A program made the position numbers and the translations under genes. This document shows positions 9,511-21,300 of a stretch of 64,000 nt of DNA, piece after piece (positions within the stretch are counted from its first letter, which is position 1; the number at the start of each line of letters is the position of its first letter). The notes below the pieces were generated by a model. It worked only from the letters and a program-made list of their open reading frames with translations, was not told the origin of the DNA and did not search any database. The DNA lies in contig OZ037851.1 of NCBI GenBank assembly GCA_964035575.1, forward strand, positions 806,001 through 870,000. Reading direction: 5' to 3'. This DNA is from Rhynchopus sp. YZ270_cl-10 (lineage: Eukaryota; Euglenozoa; Diplonemea; Diplonemida; Diplonemidae).

Positions 9511-12492
9511 AAATAAAAAGTAGTTTTTTTGGTGATGTTGAAACATTTTGGACCCGTATTGTGGTCCAAGTTTTTCCGTCTCACACAATGTACGCAATGT
9601 AATGATAAGACCCAAAGAACTGCGTGCCTTTCACTGAAGACCGCAGCTCGTTAAGGGAGAGGGGGTGGAACTATTTTTGTGATTTTCTTTGCAAACTAAA
9701 AATGGCAGAAAAATAACGAAGACAAAGAACGAAGAGACGGGGATGGGGGAAGAGGGAGAGAAGTTGTGCGGGGTATATAAGCCACAAGAACAATGCCCCG
9801 AAAGCGCGGTGCTTCGGAACCGAAGAACAAAAAGAAAAAAAAAACACACAAACAACGTTGCGAATAGGTGCAAACAAAACTTCACCAGTTGCCCCCCCAC
9901 CAGGTATACCAGACATACCACGGTAACACGCAGGCCTCTATAACATTGCATTATCTACAAGAAATGAGCACCATATGCAAATGGCACACAGAGTCTGCTC
10001 TGTTGGCATACATAAGAAAACCCATCCAATTCCCTCGTATCCCGGCTGTAATGACTGCAGCGCATGCACGCAGGCACACAGCCGGCACCCCACCCAACCC
10101 GAGAAACGGTGTTTTTTTTTTGAATAACTGAAGTGCGAAGGAACCGCAACACTACAGTCAGGGAGGGGGAGGGAGGGAAGGAGGGAGAGGACATCAAACT
10201 AAAACTGATCTCGCTGAACAACAATGCAACTGTGAGTGCGCACATTGTGCCCCTTTCCGTAAGCTAGAAAAAGCATACAATAAAAAAAAGAGGCACAATG
10301 GAGTGAAAGGCTGTAACCAGAGGTTAAGTTAGGCCTTGTTTTTTGGACCAAAAACAAGAATCCTAACTTTCTTTGGTTGAAACAAAGAAACAAAGAAAAA
10401 AAAGAAAAAAAAGTCAGCCTCATTTACCACACGCTTGCAGAATATCAGAACAACGTCGGGTCGTGGTGACAAAAAAAAAGGGGGGGAGTCGCGCGCGCGC
10501 GTCTCATCTCCTTCCTCTTGCGAGGTGAAATTTCAGACCGTGCCCTCAATTCGCTCAATCGATGCACCATTTGACGGACCGAACGAAGAGTGAGAATAAG
10601 GGATCTGCAATAAAAAAAGTAGCGTACCGTGCGCCGGCGCACGGTACGCTACTTTTTTTTTGAACATATCTTCATATCTCCACAGTTTTGGGGGAAAATT
10701 CAGTGAAGATAAGCGGAATACCCCGATACAACTTCATCAAAAAAACAAAAAACAAAAAGGGTGCAGTTTGATAGCGTCTACGCCTGGGACGCAGGAACGG
10801 GCACTCCGTGACATACCGGACCCGGGGGGGTGCTGCGCAAGTGTCAAATAAATGCATAAATACTTGCAAGATGGCAGAGCCATGAATACACAAGGCATAT
10901 TGAAAGAGAAAAAAAAAAATAGGAAAGTGAACATTTTGACAAAAAAAAAATGGGTAATTGATCAACATTTTGAAAGGGCAAAAAAAAATGGGAAAGATAA
11001 AACAGAAACGCACTTAGTATTGTAGGAGGGGGGGTTTTCCTCCATTTTTTATTTTTTTATTTTTTGGGGAGATGTTGTTCAGGATTTGGGGGAAGACCCT
11101 TCATCCTTTTGCCGTAACTCTGATAAACATAACACTAAATGGTGAGAACTGATAGACCGTGCCGTTGTGAGGGTGTGGTCATTTTTTTTTTTTTTTAGTG
11201 TTCGCTTTACTTCCTCCTCTTTCGTTTTTTTCTCTTGTTTTTTGTAGCATCGACAATCACCCGTTCGGGTTCTGTGCACAAAATTCACTTTTGTCACACG
11301 CGTGGTGTTGAAGTCAGTCGACAAAGACAGAAGGAAAGACACACCAAAGAAAAAAAACTTTGAAGTTGTGAAAAAGGTAAGAGAATTTTTTTGGTTAGAG
11401 TAAAAATAAAAACACACATTGATGCATGTTTCCTTCCCTTTTGTGAAAGTGTTGAAAATCGCCTGGGCAATTTGCAACCCTTGGATGTACCCCCCTTTAT
11501 AGTAAAAAAGCAGTGTCTTAACTTTCAAGAGAATAATACCTTCTCTGAAAGTGTTAAGACGTTGAAAAGAGGGTTTTTTGCGATACCCAGGAAAACAGAT
11601 CTTTTTTTAAAAATGGAATTGACAAAAATCTAGGCCTCTCTGTACTTAGCACACAATATGCATCCCAGCATACATTTTTGCTGTTTTCAGAAAACAAAGC
11701 AATACTCAAGACAACACGTTGCTACCCATGCACCAAATATCTCTAGGGCGAAAAACTAAGACAGTAACAGTGTTTACCACCTACACAGGTCCAAAAAAAA
11801 AAACACCCCCAACCCCCAACCGCAAAGCGGTTCTTTGCTCCAGCGCACTTTCTTCCGCTCAGATGGATTGGGTAAATTCTTTTTCTGTCGGTGAAAACCA
11901 AAACCCGCTAAGAACTCTGCTGGCTTTTTGTGTTGTGCGTAAAGTGTGTAATAGACATTCTGTGTTGTTTACAATACACTCCCACCTGACTACCTGCGAA
12001 GAGGAAGCCTCTTTGAGGCCAAAAAAAAAACACACATCGGTACTAAATGTTCCAACTCCGAAAAATCGAAAAAGTTCCAGAATATTTACGATTCATTTTA
12101 TGGTAACAATATTTGGAAAATTCTGCGAAGCGGGAAGCACTGTACAGAAAGAGGCAGACTGGGGTGTGGGTGTGGTCTAAAATGTTACTCCAGAAGTGCA
12201 TCTCTCGCGCGCATTGTAACAAAAGAGAGAAGCAGAATAACCACCTGCCAGGTGGTTGTCTTCTAAAAAAAAAAAAACACAAAAAAGAGAGAAAAGTTGT
12301 GAAAAGATGACCTAGAATGGCTACGACTGACCTCGATCGTTTCTTTCATCAGTTCTCTCCCACACACCACAAAATTTCACACTGAATATACGGCACGAAG
12401 TAAAAAAAAGGGGGGAGAAAGGGGGGTAAAGGTGAAAAGATGAAGGGAGAGCGAAGAGGGTGATCCCATCCTCACAATAATAGACACTCAAA
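9511..12492. other. Intergenic, no gene supported
   Basis: Nearly 3 kb of A/T runs with short G/C-rich islands. It holds the palindrome at 10612-10659 and a copy of the GTA(G)CATCGACAATCAC word near 11250. A minus-strand frame around 10500-10600 has a basic peptide but no start or splice signal. Nothing else is supportable. Confidence 0.5.
10612..10659. repeat. Perfect 48-bp palindrome
   Basis: Both halves mirror around the centre GCGCCGGCGC with outer A7/T7 runs; the inner word is GTAGCGTACCGTGCGCC. The half-word GTACCGTGCGCC, next to A runs, recurs at about 27650 and inverted at about 26955, so this is a repeat-family member and not an isolated fold. Confidence 0.85.
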
Positions 12493-13113
12493 CAGGGGTT
12501 AAGTTAGGGCGGGTTTCTGGGTTTTCAAAACCCGGTTTTCGGGTTTTCGGGTTTTTCAAAAAAAAAAAAAAAAATTGGAATCTGAAAAGAAAAAAAAAGA
12601 ATCCAAATTTTTGGGTGGTGTAGGCTGGGAAGGTGGGGTAGGGGTGGGGGCGGAGCCCCCTCCCGCCCCACCCTCTAAGAAAAAAAAATATCCTCCCGAC
12701 CCAAACAAACCCCCCGTCAGAACTGGGAATTATTCATACGAAGAGGCAACAGGGATCTCTGGCGAACTTCGGGTTCAGTACTGGTGTTGCGAGAGTGCGG
12801 ATGAGGCAGGAAGTGGGAACTGAGGTTGGTGAGGGGTACACCAGTCCTGTTCTTCAAATTTATGCTCCAAAATTGTTAGGACAAATCCAAAAATCCCCAG
12901 GGTCCCCCCATTTTTTGGTGGGATTTTTGAACTTTGCCCAAAAATTGCGGAATTTTTTTTCCGCTCGCTACGCTCGCGGAGGTGCACCTTAAAAATTTTC
13001 CCGCTCGCTGCGCTCGCGGAGGGAATGGGTTATTTTTCGCAAAATCCAGAAAAACCGAAAAAAACCCAGAAAACCCGACTCAGCGAGAAAAAAAAAAGCT
13101 AACTTAACCCCTG
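12493..13113 (+). mobile_element. Non-autonomous hAT-type DNA transposon (MITE), copy 1
   Basis: 621 bp with 15-bp terminal inverted repeats, CAGGGGTTAAGTTAG at the left and its complement at the right. It is flanked by a perfect 8-bp target duplication CACTCAAA (12485-12492 and 13114-13121). An 8-bp duplication and CAGGG termini are the hallmarks of the hAT superfamily. The interior has short frames but no transposase, so it depends on an enzyme made elsewhere. It contains GCTCGC-rich words (reverse-strand CGCTCGCTACGCTCGCGGAG) and an A run. A second copy of the same length lies inverted at 16653-17273. Confidence 0.9.
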
Positions 13114-14317
13114 CACTCAAAGCGGAAAAACAAAAAAAAAAAATAAAAACCAAAACAAATGGCAAGAAAATATGCAAAAAACAGATTATTTTTTTCCCCC
13201 CTGAAACTTTTTGCGCAGGACCTGCTCTGGCACAACATTCTGTTTTTTGATAAATTGTTGGAGTAGTGTAGTTGCCTCGGTTGTGTTGCCACAGTTGTGC
13301 AATCTCCACTGTCATTTCTTTTTTTTTTTTTTTTTTTTTTGTGTATCGACCATGCTGTCCTCTAAATCCGGTTTGCGATTTGGGATTTTCTATAAGAAAA
13401 TTTTATAGGAAAATTTTATTTTTGCAGGTGAAAAAATTTTCGTATAGATATGGGGCAGTGTCTTTTTGAAATGGGGGCGCCCGGGGGGGTCAAAAGAGTT
13501 AATGGTAGAAACGTGGTTGAACCACGGGAGTTCCCTGGGAAACTGGGTTGCTGACCGCACCATGAAATCCCAGGCTGTACCCTAAATTTTTTTTGCCTGC
13601 GGCGCCATTTTTCCTTTTTTGCTCCGCAAAAAAGGGTTCGTTGAGTGACTCTGTCGTGTAAAAAGCTAGATTTTTACACCCTGCCCTAAATTTTTTTCGC
13701 CTGCGGCGCCATTTTATATACAGTTCCCTATGTTCTCAATGTCTTCCCTGGTCAGCAGTGCTGGAAATAATATTGGGCAACAAAACAAGCTGACCCCCTT
13801 GAAATCTGGATTCCTGGATAAGACACTGGGGTGGGGGGAGAGAAAATATGACCATCCGCACTGCGGCCCTACAACACCAAAAAAAATATCTTCTCCAGTT
13901 GTGCGTGAAAAATTTTCGCGCGCAGCGCGAAATTTTTTTTTTCTATAAGAAAATTTTGCGATTTGAAAATAAGAAAATCCCTGATTTTTCCCCGATTTAA
14001 GGACATGCTTGGTATCGACAATTACCTAAGCAACCCACCTAGGTGGGTAAAATTAGGGTATGTACTCAGTGTTGACCGAAGCCTTTCGTACTACGGAAGG
14101 CAGAGACGTAGATCAATTTTTTAAAAAAAGGGGAATAGTTGGTCAGATGAGCACATCTCTACTGCGTCACCAAGACAAAAAAAACTTTATAAAAAAAACA
14201 AAAAAATCAGGGGGGAAATCAAATGCCCAACAAAGGATAAGAGTCTAAATCTCTCTATCCTCACCTCCATGCATTGGCCCCAACCTGCCCTACCTGCCCC
14301 ACCCCTTACTCTCCGCA
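13114..14317. other. Intergenic with repeats
   Basis: Carries a copy of a short repeat (TAGTTGCCTCGGTTGTGTTG, about 13267-13312) also seen at about 19150 and 27183. Also holds the 13577-13722 repeat, the perfect 16-bp palindrome ACCCACCTAGGTGGGT near 14033, and long A runs. No gene seen. Confidence 0.5.
13577..13722 (+). repeat. Interspersed repeat with internal duplication, copy 1
   Basis: Two copies of a TTGCCTGCGGCGCCATTTT-like block flank a hairpin (TTTTTTGCTCCGCAAAAAA) and the word GTGACTCTGTCGTGTAAAAA. The same 146-bp arrangement recurs at 43187-43332 with only scattered differences. Non-coding; class unknown. Confidence 0.75.
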
Positions 14318-15019
14318 TCAAAGACATTCTTCAGCCGATGCTACTGCAGGATGAGGTGAAGCGGTAAACTGTGAGAACCTTTTATACCAACTCCGTACGA
14401 CAGCTAACGCTGCAGTGCACCCTGCCGCCATGAAGAACATATCAATGAGACAGCCGACTGCAAGAAGGAGATAACACCGCCACGCTGCACCCAGGGCACA
14501 TTTGGTTCCGGTGACGAGGATCTGATCGGCCCCTTCCTCAGGAATACACACACCCTGGTGTTTACAGCAGTACTGCTTCTTGCTGAAACTCCATTTTAGC
14601 ATATCTGAGGGCGCTGTCGTCTTGCATGCATCCTCCTTGGACTCAGAACACTGAAGGCCTCTGTTGAAACAGCACCAATCCGCCTCGTTTACGGAGCGGT
14701 TGGGCTTGGATGCGTGGCACACCGGGATAACGCACTCCGCAATGGCCATGTTGTTCACTGAGCACATCGCGTCTGGTCCGCAGAGCAGCAGACTGCAATC
14801 AGACAAAATGCACATCCCCCTACTGCAGGTGCTCCCGTGCGGGCAAACGACGCCGTAGCAAGTGATCTCCCTCTCCTCGTCCACACATTCCGCAATATCA
14901 GTTATTTCATTCACACGGCAAACCTGTCCTGCAGAACAGCCCTCTGAGCACAGATCTGAGGAATATGCAGGTTGCAAGCAGACCAGGACCAAAACCACCG
15001 CCAAGGTGTATGTTTGCAT
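14318..15019 (-). CDS. Cys-rich secreted or surface membrane protein, unknown function
   Basis: 233 aa from the ATG at 15019. Residues 1-20 are a clear signal peptide (MQTYTLAVVLVLVCLQPAYS). The following ectodomain of about 160 residues holds more than 20 Cys in short spacings (for example CSEGCSAGQVC, CPHGSTCSRGMC), resembling EGF-like or other disulphide-knotted repeats without a clean match. One strong hydrophobic segment near 177-205 (around LLLAVGCLIDMFFMAAGCTA) makes it a single-pass type I membrane protein with a cytoplasmic tail of about 28 residues. A pyrimidine-rich leader precedes the ATG. It looks like a cell-surface or endomembrane protein; the ligand is unknown. Single exon. 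Confidence 0.75.
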   Translation of the reverse strand: MQTYTLAVVLVLVCLQPAYSSDLCSEGCSAGQVCRVNEITDIAECVDEEREITCYGVVCPHGSTCSRGMCILSDCSLLLCGPDAMCSVNNMAIAECVIPVCHASKPNRSVNEADWCCFNRGLQCSESKEDACKTTAPSDMLKWSFSKKQYCCKHQGVCIPEEGADQILVTGTKCALGAAWRCYLLLAVGCLIDMFFMAAGCTAALAVVRSWYKRFSQFTASPHPAVASAEECL

Positions 15020-16652
15020 ATAGGGGAGGGAAAGGGAAGGGAAAGGGAGAAGAGGGGGCGGGGTGGGTGTTTAGTGTAGATGGGTGGGGGTGGGTGTCTG
15101 GTGTGATCGATGTGGCTACTAAAGGGAAAAGTTAGGCCTGACGCTTGATATCCGTACACAAGAATTCTGTTTAATTATGGACTACGAGTGTGACGTTTTG
15201 CTATAAGATAACATACAATATACATGGCCAGGCACTGTTTGGACAACGTTGGTCAGCAGCTTCGCGAGGCGAAAGGTTGAAAGTGAAGAAGAGAGGGGCA
15301 GGGGTAGCATTTCTTTTTGTATCGACAGATTACAAATCTGTGTACGGCTGCTGTGACACACCGGGGTAACGTTCTGCCCTTAGGAACTACCCACAACTGC
15401 TTTCAAACACACATCGTTTTTATGTCGCAACGCATATGGGTTGATTGAGTAAACAACTGTTGTTCTTTTCTTGAAAATTTTGAAGTGTAGAAGATGTCTA
15501 TGTGCATCATCGTTTTGAAAATAAAAAAAAAGGGTGTACGGAAGTGTAGATTAAAGATGTTTGCTTGTGTACAGATTAGTAGTTTTGTCTCTTTTTCGTA
15601 TGGTGTAGATGACCAGATGGTTTTGCTTCGCATACGGCAATCAACGTATACGTGACCACCTTTACAACCAAAGCTGATGCAAACACCGAAAAAAAAATGT
15701 AAAAAGATGAAAGCACGTCTACAACATACTGAAGAAAGTAAAACATTAATAATGCAAAACGCCACGCAGACACTGACACTCCGCGGGGTTATCGAACTCC
15801 CCCGGAGTGTTGCATTTGGGAGTTGCTGACAAGGGAAATTGAAAGCAGGCGCGTCATTTCCCATCCTCGATAAATGGAAGTTATTGATGCAGGCACCACT
15901 GAAACACGACGAGGAAATTGTAAGCACCCTAGACAACAATAGGTAGTATTTTCATCATATGCAATCAATAAATTGATAGTATATGAGGGATCAACAAAAA
16001 TGGCCCCATCTTTCTTTTACCCTAGACAACAATAGGAATATATAATATAAATTTTTGGTGAGATTCCATTCGTATGTCACCTTACAAACTTATTTTTTTT
16101 GAAACAAACACATTGGGGCTGAGACAGCTAGCTTCCCCACCCCACTCTCTTGGAACATACACAGAAAATGATTGAGATGTAGCAAAAAAGTATCGCACAC
16201 TGACGCAGATTCTCTGAGGATTGCGCGATTTTTTTAGCAGGATTTTTTATTGAGAAAATGAAGTTCTAAATGGACTAATGGTACAACGGCCCTCTTAGAG
16301 GCAAATACAACACGAAAAAATGAACACCTTTTGAAGCGCAAAAAACCCTCTCATGACTGTGCACCTTAATGCGTGACCAGTGCACCGGAGTGGGCTCGAA
16401 CCTTATTGCCCCAACACCAATTTTGAGAAATGTCTAAGACAACCCTGCTTAGTCACCTCGACAACACTACAGATTAACATGCACTGTCATCACAGCCTGC
16501 ACATCCTCACTAATCTAACCACTTTTTTTTTTTTTGGCCAATTTCTTAAAACGCTGAGCTCTTCGAGCAAACGAGAGCACCTTTTCCCCTCATATATTTT
16601 CCTTGAGGGAGTTCTACACCATGCGAATCTCTTTTTTTTTTATTCATTGAAT
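15020..16652. other. Intergenic, no gene supported
   Basis: AT-rich spacer with scattered repeat words (TTGTATCGACAGATTA near 15317; TTGATGCAGGCACC near 15886). The 178-codon minus-strand frame at 15403-15939 is Phe/Cys/Ser-rich without gene-like codon pattern and is not called. Confidence 0.45.
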
Positions 16653-17273
16653 CAGGGGTTAAGTTAGCTTTTTTTTTTCTCGCTGAGTCGGGTTTTCTGG
16701 GTTTTTTTCGGTTTTTCTGGATTTTGCGAAAAATAACCCATTCCCTCCGCGAGCGCAGCGAGCGGGAAAATTTTTAAGGTGCACCTCCGCGAGCGTAGCG
16801 AGCGGAAAAAAAATTCCGCAATTTTTGGGCAAAGTTCAAAAATCCCACCAAAAAATGGGGGGACCCTGGGGATTTTTGGATTTGTCCTAACAATTTTGGA
16901 GCATAAATTTGAAGAACAGGACTGGTGTACCCCTCACCAACCTCAGTTCCCACTTCCTGCCTCATCCGCACTCTCGCAACACCAGTACTGAACCCGAAGT
17001 TCGCCAGAGATCCCTGTTGCCTCTTCGTATGAATAATTCCCAGTTCTGACGGGGGGTTTGTTTGGGTCGGGAGGATATTTTTTTTTCTTAGAGGGTGGGG
17101 CGGGAGGGGGCTCCGCCCCCACCCCTACCCCACCTTCCCAGCCTACACCACCCAAAAATTTGGATTCTTTTTTTTTCTTTTCAGATTCCAATTTTTTTTT
17201 TTTTTTTTGAAAAACCCGAAAACCCGAAAACCGGGTTTTGAAAACCCAGAAACCCGCCCTAACTTAACCCCTG
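16653..17273 (-). mobile_element. Non-autonomous hAT-type DNA transposon (MITE), copy 2, inverted
   Basis: Same length (621 bp) and the same terminal repeats as the copy at 12493-13113, in the opposite orientation. The encoded short frames are identical residue for residue, so the copies are nearly or fully identical and at least one insertion is recent. Flanking ATTGAAT is duplicated (16646-16652 and 17274-17280), one base short of the 8 expected. The two copies stand 3.5 kb apart and could pair or recombine, inverting the segment with the Cys-rich gene. Confidence 0.9.
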
Positions 17274-17479
17274 ATTGAATTTCCAAATTCAACTTTGAGA
17301 AAACTGCTCATTTCTGCATCCCTCCCTTCAAAAAAAACCCCCTCTTTTTCCAAAGAAATTTGATACCATGCAAACACCTCCAAGCGGATGCAGGCACCAA
17401 ATGAAAAAAAAAAAGGCAATAACCAAACCACATCCCCTCTCCCTCTCTCTTTTCCCCCCAATCTCTCTCTTCTCTCCAT

Positions 17480-18037
17480 TCATTCACAACCCCCCATGAC
17501 TGCTGGAGAGTAGGGGGCGGTTTTGTTGCTGGAATTGCTGTCGCGGCGTGCTTCGTCTATTTTCTTGCCGATACTGTCGAAGGATTCTGAGAGTGATGAG
17601 GAGAGGCTGGTGTGCACTTTTGAAAGACGGTTGAAGATGCCGGGTGAGGCGGGGGAAGCTTTGTCGGTCTCCACTCCTCCCACGGGGGTGCAGGGTGTAT
17701 TCCCTTCCACAACAGACGCAGTGTCGCGGGCAATAAAACGCACCAATCCTGACAAAATGCTTTCCACTGCCGCCAACTCTTCATCTCTCGTATCGCGTGG
17801 TAAAATAAAGGTCAGTTCCCTCCCCATCATAGCTGTAGAATACCGTCCTCTTGCCTCCCGCACAACAGTCGTCTGTTTTGTCAGCGAAACCTTAACATCT
17901 CCGCACACAGCAACATGTGTTCTCGGTCCATTCCCATTCCCCGGATACGCAAGAACCCGCCAGTCTGCCTCCAAAATCTTATACCCCCGCTCCAACACTA
18001 TAATCTCCTCAACCCGGATTAACTCTTCGGCTGACAT
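17480..18037 (-). CDS. Conserved-looking 185-aa protein of unknown function
   Basis: Single exon from the ATG at 18037. The N-terminal 115 residues look like one alpha/beta domain with alternating hydrophobic strands (LIRVEEIIVLERGYKILEAD, HVAVCGDVKVSLTKQTTVV, ELTFILPRDTRDEELAAVES). The last 65 residues are Ser/Pro/Thr-rich and probably disordered. No catalytic motif, signal peptide or membrane segment is seen. A strong pyrimidine tract ending in CAG lies 17 bases upstream of the ATG, which supports both the start and a very short leader. I do not recognise the family. Confidence 0.65.
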   Translation of the reverse strand: MSAEELIRVEEIIVLERGYKILEADWRVLAYPGNGNGPRTHVAVCGDVKVSLTKQTTVVREARGRYSTAMMGRELTFILPRDTRDEELAAVESILSGLVRFIARDTASVVEGNTPCTPVGGVETDKASPASPGIFNRLSKVHTSLSSSLSESFDSIGKKIDEARRDSNSSNKTAPYSPAVMGGCE

Positions 18038-18053
18038 TTTAAGGGGGGGGTGG

Positions 18054-18056
18054 TCT
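18054..18056 (-). promoter_or_regulatory. Candidate spliced-leader acceptor of the 185-aa gene
   Basis: On the minus strand about 45 bases of C/T-rich DNA end in CACTTCAG, leaving a 16-base leader before the ATG at 18037. This is the best-looking acceptor of this kind in the window. Confidence 0.55.
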
Positions 18057-18262
18057 GAAGTGGTTTAAAAGAAGGGGTGTGGGGAGAGGAAAGAAGAAGA
18101 AAAATGGAGTTGCTATGGTTGTGGGGGTGTACATATACAAAGTTGGATGGAAAGGGGTTGTTTTTTTGTGTCGGTTTGTTTGCTTTTATTTTTTTTTATT
18201 TTTTTCGTGTTGTATTTTTTGTTGCTATTTGTTTTGGTGTGTGTTTAACTTTTTTTTTTTTT

Positions 18263-18315
18263 GAAAACTTGGTTGTATTAGTGTAGCCACCCTAGAGTGT
18301 GCTTCACTAACTTTT
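18263..18315 (+). repeat. Interspersed repeat GAAAACTTGGTTGTATTAG, copy 1
   Basis: A T run, then GAAAACTTGGTTGTATTAG, then GTAGCCACCCTAGAGTGTGC. A nearly identical copy lies at 26356-26413 and a diverged one at 49873-49918, where it forms the right part of the two-part repeat. TAGTG and CACTA can pair around the second block. Confidence 0.7.
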
Positions 18316-21300
18316 TTATTTTTACTAGCCCTGTCGGCATATTGTTCTGTGGGCTTGCCGGGTCTTGCGATCCGCCTTTTTTACTGAGCATCAAGGGTAC
18401 AAGCACCGTTGGTGCTTTTGGTGAGCGGGTTTTGACATCGTCTGTCGATACCTCCCCTACCCCTGGCCGCTTTGGGGGCACAGACAGCACACCTTTCCCC
18501 AGGGTGTGGAAGGGTCTTTTGCTGATAGCGCAGGACCCTGGCCTGACTTCCGATGGAAGAGCTTGCGTTGAGCTCCCTCCTCCCTAGTGATAGTGTGATG
18601 CACCTTCTTTGTGAGAATGCTTTTGTACGCCTTTGTTTTTTAAACTATTTTTTTTTTTTGACAAAAAAAAAAAAAAAAAAAACTATCAAAACGGTGAGAG
18701 AGAAGGGGGCTAAAACTTAAGTCTGACGGATTATTCTGAAATGAAATTTGTTTTATTACATCTCGGTTCACAGTGTTTTTCTCGGATCACTTCGGATCCA
18801 GAAAGTGACCCCGTTCAACTCCCATCAACTTATTCTCCATTTGGTATAATCGACAACTAAGGTGCGTTCTCGGCGCGCCTGAACACGTCACTCGAAGAGA
18901 GCAAAGTGTCCCCTTTTTTTGTATTCTTCTTCCTCCAATAAGCTATCCCAAGAAAATCTACTACAATTTGCATATTTCTTTGGTGATTGCATCTTTTGCA
19001 AAAACAGTCTTTTTTGGAGTAACACAAATCCCCATTTTTTGTAAAATTTTTGAAAAATTGGAAATACCCCGCGATCGGAACCCAAAAAATTCCCCGACTA
19101 CTTCTCCCAGGTTCCGACCACAACCCTCATTTTTTTTTTGATAAATTGGAGTAGTTGCCTCGGTTTGTGTTGCCACAGTTGTGCAATCTCCACTTTTTTT
19201 TTGTAACACATAAGATCGAACGACACCTCTTTTCTTCGCCGGGTGTGCCGTTGAGAAAAAACCACCCCTGAGTATTGTCAGAGGTATGCCCCAATTCATC
19301 ACAAAATGGGCCGAGGGGGAGGAAAGGTGGGACCAAGGCAGGACAAAGCCCATAGCGAGAGCGAAAAAAAAGGGGGTAAAAAAAAAAAAAAAAAGAAACG
19401 GGAGAGGAGTCTTACTCAACAAAAGCGGGTGAGGTTGGTGCAAAACAAAATTATTTCAAAAAAAAAAAAGGTAACTTCGAGGTCTCGTTTTTGGGGGGAG
19501 AAACGTTTCCCCCTCTTAGGCGGTATGGTAATAACAAAAAGTGAATTTGAACAAGATGGAAAATGCCTCGGATTCATACTGCCCCCCCCACCCCTTTCCC
19601 TCCCCGAGAGAGAAAAAATAAAATAAAGAAAAAGTGTTCAGATGAACGCCTCGCGTTGCCAAGCGATCACCTTGAAAGAAAATATATCCAGATTCCGTAG
19701 AAACCGCGCTATCCTGTGGACAACTTAAAGGGAAACCCGTTGTCGTGTCTCAACATCAAAAATAAAATAAAGGGGAACAGTACAAAAATAAAAGAGGTGA
19801 GTGGGGGATTTTTCTTTTTTGAGTGAGAGTTGAGAAGAAAAACTTCTTAACATAGTGCAGGCCACATGGGGCACAACACCCTCAGGAACTGAAACTGTTT
19901 TTACCTGGGGGAGGGAAAAAAAAAACGGTCTCGGTTTGTGTTAAAAAATCTGGGGGGGGGGTGGATATTAGTTACGATGAGAGCATTCTCGGGAGGCAGG
20001 TAACAGTTTTATTTTGGGGTGGCAATGGTAAATTTGAGGGGTTTTTTTCTCGGGGGAAGAAATATCAAAAAAAAAAAGGAATTGATACATTCTTTGTTGT
20101 GTCGGCCATAGCTATAATGCCCATCGTAGTGGGTAGCTATGGTCGGTCCTCAATGTTGGCCGAAAGCCTGTGAACCTAAGCATGCTAGTCAAAATAAAGA
20201 AGAAAAAAAAAAAAAATAGAAGCCTTGAAAGGAAGGCTGGACTAGATACACCACCTAAAAAGAAATTCGCCCAATCACACTAAGGAGAGGGGATTCGTTG
20301 ATTTTTTTTTTTTTTTTTTTTTGAAAAAAAAAAAAAAAAAAAAAAAAAAAGGGAAAAATATTTGAACCAGTAGTCACTTGGTCCACCTATATTGCGGGTG
20401 ACAGACACTCCTTTTTCTTGAAAAAAAAAGGTCTTGATTTGTCAGATTAGCAAAATGGAAGCAAATGAAAAACTTCAAAAGGGTGGGATATAAAAGGGTG
20501 AAGAGGTTGGGCCGGTGGGTAGGTTAAAAAAGGGCGCAAAAAAAAAAAAAGGGAAAATATTATTGCCCTCTCCCTTCCATCCACAGGTGTGCATTTTTTT
20601 TTTTTTTTCAAATAAATAAACGAAGGACAGAAGAGTGGAAAAGAAAGTAACAACAGATACACATTTGTTGCTTTTGCTTTTTTTTTTTGGGGGGGGGAGG
20701 AAATGGGGGGAAGGGGGGAGGGACGTGTGGAGGACAAAAAAAAACAAAAAAAAATCAAACACCAACAAACCCCCTATTTCCCGACACTGATTCTGTTTTT
20801 TTACCACCATCCCCAGCTACCCCAACCAGAACTCATCAAAAAAACATTTAAATTAAACATTTTCGGATACCAGGGATCGCTCGTACTTGCAACCCGAAGC
20901 AAACGAATGCAGCAAGAAAGAGAGCCAATTAAGGCAAATGAAACGAAAGGAAAAAAAAAGGGAGGTGTGGGGAGAGAACAGTCTGTGGGACGGAATGGAG
21001 AAGCGGGGGGATGTGCGGTGGGTGTTGGTTCACACCGCCGCATGCCTGCTCCATTGCGCACCTCTGTTCGTCTTCCCCTCCAGGCCACCCATCATGATAT
21101 CTGTAGAGAACTGGGCGTTTTTTCTTGCTATTAAAAAAAGCCCACCAATCCCCACACGAGATGCCGAACCTACCACTGTTAAATAGAGGTGTGGTTGTTC
21201 GTTAAAATGAGTTGTGGTTTGTTATAATTTTTTTCTTCTTTTTTTTTTTCCTCCCGCCCCTGGCCCCACAAACACTTATTCACAACATAGGTGATTGTAG

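Noticed and set aside
15403-15939. 178-codon minus-strand frame
   Set aside because: Phe/Cys/Ser-rich composition from T-rich DNA, contains interspersed repeat words, and lacks any domain or targeting pattern.
16380-16420. Possible tRNA, from a GGTTCGAGCCC word on the minus strand
   Set aside because: Only two pairs of the T-arm form and no acceptor or anticodon arm can be folded around it.
18297-18587. 96-codon plus-strand frame in a GC-richer island
   Set aside because: No recognisable motif, no splice or leader signal, opposite to the host gene orientation, and it begins inside an interspersed repeat.
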